Below are positions 44,409 to 60,326 of a stretch of 64,000 bases of DNA, piece by piece. The number at the start of each line of letters is the position of its first letter. Within the stretch, counting starts at the first letter, position 1. Below the pieces are notes generated by a model. That model searched no databases. It had not been told where the DNA came from and saw only the letters and a list, made by a program, of their open reading frames with translations. The stretch comes from Methylobacterium persicinum (GTDB lineage Bacteria; Pseudomonadota; Alphaproteobacteria; Rhizobiales; Beijerinckiaceae), in assembly GCF_022179525.1 (NCBI RefSeq), contig NZ_BPQX01000025.1, positions 16,001 to 80,000 of the forward strand, read 5' to 3'. A program made the translations under genes and the position numbers.

Positions 44409-45395
44409 TCAGGCAACCCGCACCACCGTCCGCCCCCGGACATGGCCGGACAGGATCTCATCGCCCATCGTCCCGACCTCCTCCAGCTCCACCGTCCGGG
44501 TCATCGCCGCCAGCTTGCCGAGGTCGAGTTCCCGGGCTATCCGGCCCCAGGCCGCCCGGCGCTTGTCGCGGGGCGTGGTGACGCTGTTGATGCCCAGCAA
44601 CGACACGCCGCGGAGGATGAAGGGCGCGACGGAGGTCGGCAGGTCCATGCCCTGGGCGAGACCGCAGGCCGCGACGGCCCCGTCCGCCTTGGTCATGGAC
44701 AGCACGTTGGCCAGCGTCTGGGAGCCGACGGCATCCACGGCGGCCGCCCAGCGCTCCTTCCCGAGGGGACGGCCGGGCTTCTCCAACTCGGCCCTGTCGA
44801 GGATCTCGGCAGCGCCGAGGCTCTTGAGATAATCGCCCTCTCCTGTCCGCCCGGTGGAGGCGATGACATGCCAGCCTGCCCGCGCGAGGAGCGCCACGGC
44901 GACCGACCCGACGCCGCCCGAAGCACCGGTCACGAGGGCGGGGCCGTCCGAGGGCTTCACCCCGTGGGCGTCGAGGGCCATCAGGCACAACATCGCGGTG
45001 TAGCCCGCCGTGCCGACCGCCATGGCCTGTTCGGGTGTCAGCCCGTCGGGCAGGGGCACCAGCCAGTCCCCCCTTACCCGGGCCTTCTGACCGTAGGCGC
45101 CGAGATGCGTCTCGCCCACGCCCCAGCCCGTCAATACGACGGGATCACCCGGCTTGTACTCATCATGCCCAGAGGTCTCGACCACGCCCGCGAAATCGAT
45201 GCCCGGGATCATCGGGAAGCGGCGCACGACCGGCGAGCGGCCCGTAAGGGCCAGACCGTCCTTGTAGTTCAGGGTGGAGTGGGTGACGCGGACGGTGACG
45301 TCGCCGTCCATCAGGTCGGCCTCGTCGAAGTCGCGGAAGGCGAGGCTCTGCCCGCCCTCGGTCTTCTCAATCACCCACGCCTTGAAGGTGCCCAT
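44409..45395 (-). CDS. acuI: Acrylyl-CoA reductase / YhdH-type MDR oxidoreductase
   Basis: 328 residues from MGTFKAWVIEKTEGGQSLAF. Zinc-independent medium-chain reductase with the NADPH motif VTGASGGVGSVAVALLARAG, the typical NYKDGLALTGRSPVVRRFPM and a conserved GVGETHLGAYGQKARV block. AcuI/YhdH members reduce acrylyl-CoA to propionyl-CoA, using NADPH; the gene symbol is given on family pattern and length, though the substrate is not certain. 51 bases upstream of the GreA-like gene. Confidence 0.85.
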   Translation of the reverse strand: MGTFKAWVIEKTEGGQSLAFRDFDEADLMDGDVTVRVTHSTLNYKDGLALTGRSPVVRRFPMIPGIDFAGVVETSGHDEYKPGDPVVLTGWGVGETHLGAYGQKARVRGDWLVPLPDGLTPEQAMAVGTAGYTAMLCLMALDAHGVKPSDGPALVTGASGGVGSVAVALLARAGWHVIASTGRTGEGDYLKSLGAAEILDRAELEKPGRPLGKERWAAAVDAVGSQTLANVLSMTKADGAVAACGLAQGMDLPTSVAPFILRGVSLLGINSVTTPRDKRRAAWGRIARELDLGKLAAMTRTVELEEVGTMGDEILSGHVRGRTVVRVA

Positions 45396-45449
45396 CGTCC
45401 GTTCCTCCCGATCTTGCCGGGGAGGTACGCCGCGGGGCTCAGGATTCAA

Positions 45450-45476
45450 GCCGCCCGGATCCCCGATCCGGGCGGC
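45450..45476 (-). terminator. Hairpin terminator of repeat-bearing envelope gene
   Basis: Perfect 12-bp inverted repeat GCCGCCCGGATC / GATCCGGGCGGC with a 3-base loop, starting 8 bases after the minus-strand stop and followed by TTGAATCC. Probably ends the envelope-protein transcript before acuI. Confidence 0.6.
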
Positions 45477-45483
45477 CCGTTTC

Positions 45484-46074
45484 TCAGTAACCGTCGTAGA
45501 TGCTGCCGCGCGAGAAGCCGAGGCCCACGCCGATATCGGCGGAGCTGGCGCCGGTGATGCCCAGCGCATCCGGCAGCGAGCCGACCAGAGGGCCGCCGTA
45601 GCCGCCCACCGGCACCCAGCCCGCCCTCGCGGGGGCCACCAGCACCCGGCGGCTCACCGTGGCGTATTCCGGCGGGAAGGTCTCCGGCACCGTCTCGGCG
45701 GGGCGCACCAGCACCGTCCTGCGGCGGAGGGCGAAACGCGGCGGCGTGGAGACCCAGCAGCCGATCAGCTCGCCGCCGGGGCCACGGCTCTCCTGCCAGA
45801 ACCGTCCACCGGGAGCGACGAGCACCCGCTCCTCGACGGTGTCGTAGACCGGCGGAACGGTGCGGTAGATCGTGCGCGGCGGCCGGACCAGCACGTTCTG
45901 CTGCTCGGTGGCGTAGACCGGCGGGGTCACCGCGTAGCGGTAGCATTCGCCGCCGTAGCAGCCGCCGGCCATGGCGGGCCCGGCGAAGGCCATGCCGCCC
46001 AACGCAGCGGCAATCATGAACGTCCTGGTGACCGACGCGGCCATCGTTCCCACCTTCACAACACGAGTTGACAT
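45484..46074 (-). CDS. Secreted repeat-bearing hypothetical protein
   Basis: 196 residues. The signal peptide ends near AGPAMAGG. The mature part has four related units centred on a short beta-like motif: YATEQQNVLVRP (about 53), YDTVEERVLVAPGG (about 77), RFALRRRTVLVRPA (about 112) and YATVSRRVLVAPAR (about 136), each preceded by a proline-rich VTPPVY/VPPVY/FPPEY segment. I do not recognise a named family; it looks like an envelope repeat protein. The second start (MAASVTRTF, codon 11) is also possible. Confidence 0.7.
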   Translation of the reverse strand: MSTRVVKVGTMAASVTRTFMIAAALGGMAFAGPAMAGGCYGGECYRYAVTPPVYATEQQNVLVRPPRTIYRTVPPVYDTVEERVLVAPGGRFWQESRGPGGELIGCWVSTPPRFALRRRTVLVRPAETVPETFPPEYATVSRRVLVAPARAGWVPVGGYGGPLVGSLPDALGITGASSADIGVGLGFSRGSIYDGY

Positions 46075-46272
46075 CCGGGCGGGAGTCCATCCGCGCCCGA
46101 TCCTCGCGCAAAGAAGCGGTAATCCGAGCTTCGCAGCAACCGATAAGCTGGATCACAGTAAAATTAATCTATGGGACGGACTGCGTAGAGGCCCGCGATT
46201 CGCCTGTTAACTGTTATTCCCGAAGGAGCGGAACCAATTGAGCTTTGGGTGGCCGAGGCGACGATCCAAACA

Positions 46273-46305
46273 AGAAAACCCCCGCCGGGCGTGCCGGGCG
46301 GGGGC
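46273..46305 (-). terminator. Intrinsic terminator of cell wall hydrolase gene
   Basis: On the minus strand, a GC-rich stem (CCCCCGCC / GGCGGGGG plus inner GGC/GCC pairs) followed by TTTTCTTG. It lies 37 bases downstream of the hydrolase stop. Confidence 0.85.
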
Positions 46306-46341
46306 TTGAGGACTGAAAAGAGGTGTCGGAAATCGGCCTGC

Positions 46342-47448
46342 TCAGGTCTGGCCCGGCTTCAACCCGTAGAAGATGTGGCGGCCGATCACGTCGAGCTTGC
46401 GCATCCGGCGCGACCAGCCCGGACGCACGTAATCGGCGTGGTAGTGGGTCGCGCCACCGACCTCTGCAACGTAGGTCCGTCCCTCGAGCACGGAGCGGGC
46501 GACGCGGGTCGCGTTGGCCCAGGCCCCGGCATCGGAGATGCGCAGGGAGCGGCCCTCGCAGGCGAAGGAGAACTGGCAGCCCATGTAATGGTGCCGGTTC
46601 TGGTAGACGACGCCGCAGATGCTCTGCGGATAGAGCCCGCTCTTCACCCGGTTGAGCACGACCTGGGCCACCGCTGCCTGCCCGGTCTCCGACTCGCTGC
46701 GGGCCTCGAAATACACGGCCTCGGAGAGGCAGCGCTGTTCCTTGTCCTGGGCCTCGGGGTCGATCAGGTCGGCGTAGCGGCTGCGGGCCTCGTCGGACGG
46801 GGCGGGCTCGGCCTCGGTGCCGCTGCGCAGGGCGTAGTCCGGCATCATAAGGCTCGCGGCGGTGATCTCAACGGGAATGGCGTCGGCCGGGGCCGGTGTG
46901 GTCGATGACAGGGCGACGGCCTTCGGCACCGCGGGGGTCGAACCGTCGACGCGCCCTCCGTCCTCGTCGTCGGTGAGGTCGGCGCTGGCTGCGCCGGTGG
47001 AGGCCGCGCTGCCCGCGCCCGTCGTCAGGCCGAGATCCGGGACCGGCACGAAGGCGGAGACCGGCTCCGCCTCGGCATCCCACACGGCGGACCCCGCCGT
47101 CATCATGCCGCTGACGCCCCCCGTGACGTCGCCGAACAACATGGCCAACCCGGATTCCCGGGAGAAGGCCACGGGCTCGGGTCGCATCGGATCCTCGCCG
47201 ATCCGGCGGATGGCCGCGCCGATCAGCGCCGTGCCGGCCGGCAGGGATGGCACGGCGCGGCGGACATCCGCAGCCCCGAGGACGCCCGAGCCGACCGTGC
47301 TCTCCGTACCGGCGCTCGCCGTGAAGGAGACCAGCAGCCCAAGGCCGGCCATCCACGGCGCGAACACCGCCGACAGCCACCGCAGGTTCGTTTCCTGTCG
47401 CACTCGTCTCGTCGCCACGACTTGCCGACCCGTTCCGATGTGCCGCAT
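46342..47448 (-). CDS. SleB-type cell wall hydrolase
   Basis: About 368 residues from MRHIGTGRQVV (47448); a further ATG at 47493 is open. An N-terminal hydrophobic segment (WLSAVFAPWMAGLGLLVSFT) serves as membrane anchor or signal. A ~200-residue linker of low conservation follows. The C-terminal Hydrolase_2/SleB domain (residues about 250-365) has LSEAVYFEARSESETGQAAV with the catalytic Glu, LNRVKSGLYPQSICGVVYQN and FSFACEGRSLRIS. It degrades or remodels peptidoglycan. A CtrA-like box sits 64 bases upstream of this start. Confidence 0.88.
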   Translation of the reverse strand: MRHIGTGRQVVATRRVRQETNLRWLSAVFAPWMAGLGLLVSFTASAGTESTVGSGVLGAADVRRAVPSLPAGTALIGAAIRRIGEDPMRPEPVAFSRESGLAMLFGDVTGGVSGMMTAGSAVWDAEAEPVSAFVPVPDLGLTTGAGSAASTGAASADLTDDEDGGRVDGSTPAVPKAVALSSTTPAPADAIPVEITAASLMMPDYALRSGTEAEPAPSDEARSRYADLIDPEAQDKEQRCLSEAVYFEARSESETGQAAVAQVVLNRVKSGLYPQSICGVVYQNRHHYMGCQFSFACEGRSLRISDAGAWANATRVARSVLEGRTYVAEVGGATHYHADYVRPGWSRRMRKLDVIGRHIFYGLKPGQT

Positions 47449-47511
47449 CCGCCACGCTGTCCGCCGAAGACGGCGGCAAGGGGCCCTGGGCAAATTTATC
47501 GAATGGGTTGG

Positions 47512-47526
47512 TTGACCGGTGGTTAA
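47512..47526. promoter_or_regulatory. CtrA-like box upstream of cell wall hydrolase gene
   Basis: TTGA-CCGGTGG-TTAA, one mismatch to TTAA-N7-TTAA, and itself a near-palindrome (GTTGACC / GGTTAAC). It lies 64-78 bases upstream of the hydrolase start at 47448. Weaker evidence than the two boxes near 6.6-6.7 kb. Confidence 0.45.
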
Positions 47527-47630
47527 CAGAGCGCGCTGAGGCGCAATCGGAGCGGGAAGTAGGGGGGCTTCGACCCTTTCCGGTCTCCGTCAGAGCATTT
47601 CCCGGGCAACTCCGATCATGCCGCATCTCC

Positions 47631-47724
47631 CGCCTTTGCGAGCGAAGCGAAGCAATCCAGGCATCCACCTCATCCGGTCAGGTCCCGCTGCCCTGGATTG
47701 CTTCGTGCTCGCTCGCAAAGACGG
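47631..47724. repeat. Dispersed palindromic repeat, copy 6
   Basis: Left arm CGCCTTTGCGAGCGAAGCGA then AGCAATCCAGG, right arm CCCTGGATTGCTTCGTGCTC then GCTCGCAAAGACGG. One of the best copies. It lies between the cell wall hydrolase and rpoC and fills the middle of the 405-bp gene-free stretch 47449-47853. That stretch otherwise holds a CtrA-like box and the rpoC terminator. Confidence 0.8.
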
Positions 47725-47801
47725 TGAAGCGCGCGATCCCAATCAAACCGAAACCGACCTGGTGCCACGAAGCGGCAAAGGCCGAACCGGGGAATGCCCA
47801 C

Positions 47802-47830
47802 AAAAAAGGGGCGGCCTTCCGGCCGCCCCC
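47802..47830 (-). terminator. Intrinsic terminator of rpoBC
   Basis: On the minus strand, GGGGCGGCC-GGAA-GGCCGCCCC followed by TTTTTT. Nine base pairs, 4-base loop and six T's, 24 bases after the rpoC stop. A clear rho-independent terminator for the rplJ-rplL-rpoB-rpoC transcript. Confidence 0.92.
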
Positions 47831-47853
47831 TTGGTCCTCACAGGTCGTGGATC

Positions 47854-52062
<4,209 letters not shown>

Positions 52063-52122
52063 GATCCGCTCCTCGGCTCGACACCGCCGGCCCCGCGCCG
52101 GGCCGCAGCGTCTTCAAAAAAA

Positions 52123-52149
52123 GGGCCGGCGCCGCACCCTGATGGGCCC
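52123..52149 (-). promoter_or_regulatory. Possible attenuator in rpoB-rpoC gap
   Basis: On the minus strand, GGGCC ... GGCCC arms with a GC-rich centre containing GGCGCC, followed by seven T's (52116-52122), 54 bases before rpoC. Looks like a weak or partial terminator inside the operon. Stem assignment is not unique. Confidence 0.4.
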
Positions 52150-52189
52150 GTCTGCCGTCGTGCCGGAGGCTCCTCCCCTCCCCGCTCGA

Positions 52190-52215
52190 CCGTGGCGGCG
52201 CGGACGCCGCCACGG
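52190..52215 (-). promoter_or_regulatory. Strong hairpin just after rpoB
   Basis: Perfect 11-bp inverted repeat CCGTGGCGGCG / CGCCGCCACGG with a 4-base loop, 20 bases downstream of the rpoB stop. No T-tract. A candidate RNase processing site or mRNA stabiliser between rpoB and rpoC. Confidence 0.55.
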
Positions 52216-52234
52216 GAGGTTTATTGCTACACGA

Positions 52235-56359
<4,125 letters not shown>

Positions 56360-56508
56360 GTGACCTCGCTCCATTCCGCGTGCCCGTTGCCCGGGGAAGC
56401 GCAAGGCTCCCGCACCGTGGCTGTGACGCGCGCCCCGCCGGACCGCGCCACCCGTCTCGAATTCCGTCAGATCCGTTCCAGAATCCCCCGACCGCCAGAA
56501 GCGGCCTT

Positions 56509-56536
56509 AGCCCGCGGGTGCGAACACCCGCGGGCT
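56509..56536 (-). promoter_or_regulatory. Hairpin between rplL and rpoB
   Basis: Perfect 12-bp inverted repeat AGCCCGCGGGTG / CACCCGCGGGCT; on the minus strand the loop is TTCG, a stable tetraloop. It lies in the 242-bp rplL-rpoB gap, the place where enteric bacteria have an attenuator and RNase III site. No T-tract follows, so RNA processing or pausing is more likely than full termination. Confidence 0.6.
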
Positions 56537-56601
56537 CCGGTCCCGGTCATCCCTGTACGGAAAGCCGGGGGATGATGGGCCGCTGCCGGCCCATCGCCGT
56601 C

Positions 56602-56979
<378 letters not shown>

Positions 56980-57030
56980 GTCGGGTTCCTTTCAGGATAT
57001 CGGTTTGAACGAGTGAGATTTGAAGGGGCC

Positions 57031-57549
57031 TCAGGCGGCCTCGTCCTTCTTGGCATAAGCCCCGAACACGCGAGCGAGCTTGGCCGCCGGCGCGGTGCTG
57101 AGCTGAGCGATCTTGGTCGCGGGAGCCTGGATGAGGCCCACGAGCTTGGCGCGCAGTTCGTCGAGCGACGGCAGCGAGGCGAGCGCCTTCACACCATCGG
57201 GGTTCAGAGCGGTCGTGCCCATCGCTCCGCCAAGAATCACGAGCTTGTCGTTGGTCTTGGAGAAGTCGACCGCGACCTTGGCGGCGGCGACCGGATCGCC
57301 CGAATAGGCGAGCAGGGTCGGGCCCTTCAGGAGCGGCTTGATGGAGGCGACGTCCGTGCCTTCCAGAGCGATGCCGGCGAGGCTGTTCTTGGCGACCTTC
57401 ACGGTGGCGCCGGCCTGCTTCATCTGCGAACGCAGCTTCTGCATGTCGGCAACCGTGAGGCCCTTGTAGTGGGCCACGACGACGACGGCGCTCTGATTGA
57501 ACACGCCGTTGAGCGTCGAGACGAGATCAGCCTTTGCTGTCCTGTCCAC
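57031..57549 (-). CDS. rplJ: Ribosomal protein L10
   Basis: Stalk base protein that binds 23S rRNA and L7/L12 dimers. GTG start ([20 protein letters not shown]) with GGAGAG six bases upstream gives 172 residues, the usual length; a longer frame is open but has no conserved residues. Contains [20 protein letters not shown] and the C-terminal L7/L12-binding helix. In many bacteria L10 (with L12) represses its own mRNA by binding the leader; the ~410-base leader here is long enough for that. Confidence 0.97.
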   Translation of the reverse strand: MDRTAKADLVSTLNGVFNQSAVVVVAHYKGLTVADMQKLRSQMKQAGATVKVAKNSLAGIALEGTDVASIKPLLKGPTLLAYSGDPVAAAKVAVDFSKTNDKLVILGGAMGTTALNPDGVKALASLPSLDELRAKLVGLIQAPATKIAQLSTAPAAKLARVFGAYAKKDEAA

Positions 57550-57965
57550 TGGGCTCTCTCCGGTTGGCGGAACCGGGAATCGGCTCCGCCGGTTGCACTT
57601 GCCGCCCGGACACACTCGGCCTTGCGAAAGACCGTGAACGTCCGAACGACGCTTCGCGGCCCTGTCTCCGATCGGTCCCTGAAGACCCACCGGGTGAGTT
57701 GGTTCAAACCGATTGCCTGCCCTGGCTGAAGCCCTGGCGCGGCTGTCGTCAAACGTCGGTCATCCCCGTCTGTGCAGGCTTGGCGGATTAAGCCGGCGAA
57801 CCGGCGCCTGCAGTCTCGGACAGGACATGGCCGGACTAGGCTCCATCGGGCGTGCGCCCCCTGGATCCCGCCGGCCAGTGACGTCCGGTTGCCCGGACGA
57901 CATTTCAAACGGAAACCGGCCTATCGGCCGTATCCCCTCGTCGTGTGAATAGCGTGAGGCGCGGC

Positions 57966-57994
57966 TTATAGATCTTAGCAAGCCACCTGCCAAG
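57966..57994 (-). promoter_or_regulatory. Candidate promoter of rplJ-rplL-rpoB-rpoC
   Basis: On the minus strand, CTTGGC (57989-57994), 17 bases, CTATAA (57966-57971), very close to the alphaproteobacterial CTTGAC-N17-CTATAT consensus. Start expected near 57958, giving a ~410-base leader before the rplJ GTG. Confidence 0.6.
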
Positions 57995-58127
57995 GGCTGA
58001 AGTACGACTTTTCCGCCGCAGGCAAGGGCCGAACGCGCGAATGGCAGGCATGCACTCGTTACGCGCAGCGGGCAGCGGCGATCCCGGTGGCTTTGCTTTT
58101 TCGCGAGTCGGGGATATCTTCCTTGGT

Positions 58128-58230
58128 GAGGTCCCACGGGGGGCAAGCCCGTGGGACCTCTTATCAGACGATCCGACTAGATCATCAAAGCGAGATGGAT
58201 GGCGAACTGCCACCCATCTCGCGTTTTCGC
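58128..58230 (+). ncRNA. Candidate small RNA with two hairpins
   Basis: A perfect 13-bp hairpin (GAGGTCCCACGGG, loop GGGCAAG, CCCGTGGGACCTC; 58128-58160) is followed 29 bases later by a second stem (GCGAGATGG at 58190-58198 / CCATCTCGC at 58214-58222). Then GTTTTCGC follows, a weak terminator-like end. A TTGCTT-N16-TATCTT promoter-like match lies just upstream (58094-58121). The strand is inferred from the T-tract. It could instead be a structured element of a longer transcript. Confidence 0.35.
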
Positions 58231-58249
58231 GATGGTGATGCTCACCATC
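58231..58249. repeat. Short perfect hairpin
   Basis: GATGGTGA-TGC-TCACCATC: eight-base arms, three-base loop, immediately after the candidate small RNA. Purpose unknown. Confidence 0.5.
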
Positions 58250-58439
58250 AGCGGAAACACGATCAACGTCCTCACCTCCCCCGACAGGCCTGCTCTCTGG
58301 CAGCGGCCGGCAAGCTCCGCCGCAGGCTTCCCTATGCCCGAAGCCGTCGCATCGGAAGATGATCGACTGACCGGCCAAGCTTAGGACCGGCGTCTTAGGC
58401 TGTCACATCTTTGCCCCGTCCTTGGGGGCCCATTTTCGC

Positions 58440-58467
58440 ATCGAGGCAAAGCTTCCTCTGCCTCGAT
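58440..58467 (-). terminator. Hairpin downstream of HpnP-like gene
   Basis: Nine-base arms ATCGAGGCA / TGCCTCGAT with a 10-base loop, 64 bases after the stop of the minus-strand gene and followed by GCGAAAATGG. There is no T-run, so it may be a rho-dependent end or RNA stabiliser. Confidence 0.4.
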
Positions 58468-58530
58468 AGCTTATCCACACGACTTACACTGGTCTTTCGG
58501 TAGTCGGATAAAACCCGCGGTGGTTACGGC

Positions 58531-60174
58531 CTAGGCCGCCTCCCGCTCCGGCACGAATCGGCGGCGGGCGTTTTCCCACCAGCTCCGGTCCTGGGCCTCC
58601 TTCGCCTCGGCGGCCTTCGCCGCGTAGAACGAAGCGTTGTGCTCGCCGCGCAGGGCCTCGCGGGTGAAGCGGATCAGGTGGTGGGCGACGAAGCCCATAT
58701 TGAACACCGCCTCGATCTGGCCCCGACGCAGGGCGTAGCCCGCCGCCCGCCAGAACGGTCCGCGATAGTTGGAGAGCAGCCCGACCCTCGTGACGATGTT
58801 GAAGCCGAGAATCAGCCCTCGGCGCAGGTTGGTGAAGGTGAGCTTGCCCGCGGTCGGCGTCTTGATCCGGTGCGGGTAGGTCGTCTCGCACTGGTGCTTG
58901 AAGCGCTCGAACAGGTTCTCCGGCTGGTAGGCATGGGCAATGGCCCGGCGCCAGCTCGCCACCACCGTGTCATGCGGCCGCTTGAACAGGACGTTCGATT
59001 CGAGGGCCGCGTCATGGACCAGCCGATTCTCCTTCTCCAACCGATCCCACAGGGGCGTCTTCGGCAAGGCCTGGAGAAGGTTGATGGTGAGGACCGGGAT
59101 CGCCGACTTGTCGATGAAGTCGATCAGGTTCTGCTCGGACTTGTCGGAGTCGGAATCGAGGCCGAGGATGATGCCTGAGGTAACTTCCAACCCATAGGAA
59201 TTCAGCGTCGAGATTGCCTCGTACATCGGCACGGCGGCGTTGTGGGTCTTGTCGATCCCCTTCAGGGCGTCGGCCTCCGGCGTCTCGATGCCGACGAAAA
59301 CGGTCATGAAGTTCGCCTGGCGCATCAGCTCGAGGATCTCGGGCTGCTTGGCCATGTTGAGGGTCGCCTCGCAGGCGAATTGCAGCGGGTAATTGTTCCG
59401 CTTCTGCCAATCGACCAGCACCGGCAGCATCTCCCGCGTCGCCTTGCGGTTGCCGATGAAGTTGTCGTCCACGAAATAGACCACCGCCGGATGGCCGGGC
59501 TGGCTGACGATGGCGTCTAGCTCCGCACAGAGCTGTTCGGGGGTCTTCAGCCGGGGCTGGCGCCCGTAGAGCTGCGGGATGTCGCAGAACTCGCAGCGAT
59601 AGGGGCAGCCCGAGGAGAACTGAAGGGAGCCGATCAAGTAACGCTTGAGCGGCACGGCCTCATAGGCCGGCGCCGGGAAATCCGCGAGGGCGAGGCGGTC
59701 GCCGGTCTCGTAGGTCTCCGGCGTCTCCGGGCGGGCGATGCTCGCATCGAGGCGGGCAATCAGCCTGTCGGTGGCGTCGCCGATCTCACCGATGTGGAGG
59801 CAGTCGAAATCGGGATACTTCTCGGGCGCACCCGAGACCGACGGCCCGCCGAGCACGGCGAGCTTACCCGCCGCATGGGCGCGGGCCCGGATATCGTGGA
59901 TCTGGCCTTCCTGGATGTGCATCCCGGAGACGAACACCGCGTCGGCCCAGGCGAAATCGGCGGCCGTGGCGCGCTTGATGTTCTCGTCGATGAACCGGCA
60001 CTCCCAGGTCTCGGGCATGTACGCCGCGATGACGAGGAGGCCCTGGGGCGGCATGAACGCCTTCACGCCACCCATTAAGGGGTATGCGTGGGAGAATGTG
60101 CCGAAGGACGGCGTGTAGGCGGGGAAGACGCAGAGGATGCGTCGACGGGACGTGACGGAGACGGTGCTGCGCAT
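58531..60174 (-). CDS. hpnP: B12-binding radical SAM protein, HpnP-like (hopanoid C-2 methylase)
   Basis: 547 residues. N-terminal cobalamin-binding domain (RRILCVFPAYTPSFGTFSHA and FMPPQGLLVIAAYMPETWEC), radical SAM domain with SSGCPYRCEFCDI (Cys 190, 194, 197), and a DUF4070-like C-terminal half (from about residue 400). The N-terminal pattern (FPAYTPSFGTF, FMPPQGLLVIAAY, VFVSGMHIQ) resembles HpnP as I recall it; HpnP methylates C-2 of hopanoid lipids, and Methylobacterium is a known source of 2-methylhopanoids. Assignment is from memory of family pattern, not a search. It lies between rplA and rplJ, splitting the usual ribosomal-protein block. Confidence 0.65.
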   Translation of the reverse strand: MRSTVSVTSRRRILCVFPAYTPSFGTFSHAYPLMGGVKAFMPPQGLLVIAAYMPETWECRFIDENIKRATAADFAWADAVFVSGMHIQEGQIHDIRARAHAAGKLAVLGGPSVSGAPEKYPDFDCLHIGEIGDATDRLIARLDASIARPETPETYETGDRLALADFPAPAYEAVPLKRYLIGSLQFSSGCPYRCEFCDIPQLYGRQPRLKTPEQLCAELDAIVSQPGHPAVVYFVDDNFIGNRKATREMLPVLVDWQKRNNYPLQFACEATLNMAKQPEILELMRQANFMTVFVGIETPEADALKGIDKTHNAAVPMYEAISTLNSYGLEVTSGIILGLDSDSDKSEQNLIDFIDKSAIPVLTINLLQALPKTPLWDRLEKENRLVHDAALESNVLFKRPHDTVVASWRRAIAHAYQPENLFERFKHQCETTYPHRIKTPTAGKLTFTNLRRGLILGFNIVTRVGLLSNYRGPFWRAAGYALRRGQIEAVFNMGFVAHHLIRFTREALRGEHNASFYAAKAAEAKEAQDRSWWENARRRFVPEREAA

Positions 60175-60270
60175 GGGCGCTTATCTAGCACAGCTCTGCG
60201 CGAGGGCGCCCCCTCCCCCATCACGAATGACGCAATTGAGAATGCGACTTCTCGCTCCCGCGAACGCAAA

Positions 60271-60296
60271 ACGCCCGGCCATCTCCGGCCGGGCGT
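60271..60296 (-). terminator. Terminator of rplKA
   Basis: Perfect 10-bp stem ACGCCCGGCC / GGCCGGGCGT with a 6-base loop; on the minus strand TTTTGCG overlaps and follows the stem. It lies 30 bases after the rplA stop, separating rplKA from the HpnP-like gene. Confidence 0.75.
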
Positions 60297-60326
60297 CTGA
60301 CTGCGTCGCAGGGTCGCGGTGTCGGC

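Larger units (their letters stand above)
57550..58530. other. 981-bp gap between hpnP-like gene and rplJ, rich in hairpins
   Basis: No protein gene is supported here. From right to left it holds a hairpin at 58440-58467 downstream of the HpnP-like gene, three strong hairpins between 58128 and 58249, the rplJ promoter at 57966-57994 and the rplJ leader. It is far longer than the other gaps in this block. Confidence 0.7.

Noticed and set aside
58471-58479. TTATCCACA, a perfect DnaA box, near the HpnP-like gene
   Set aside because: Only one copy, with no clustered boxes, AT-rich unwinding element or origin genes nearby; likely chance or a minor DnaA titration site.
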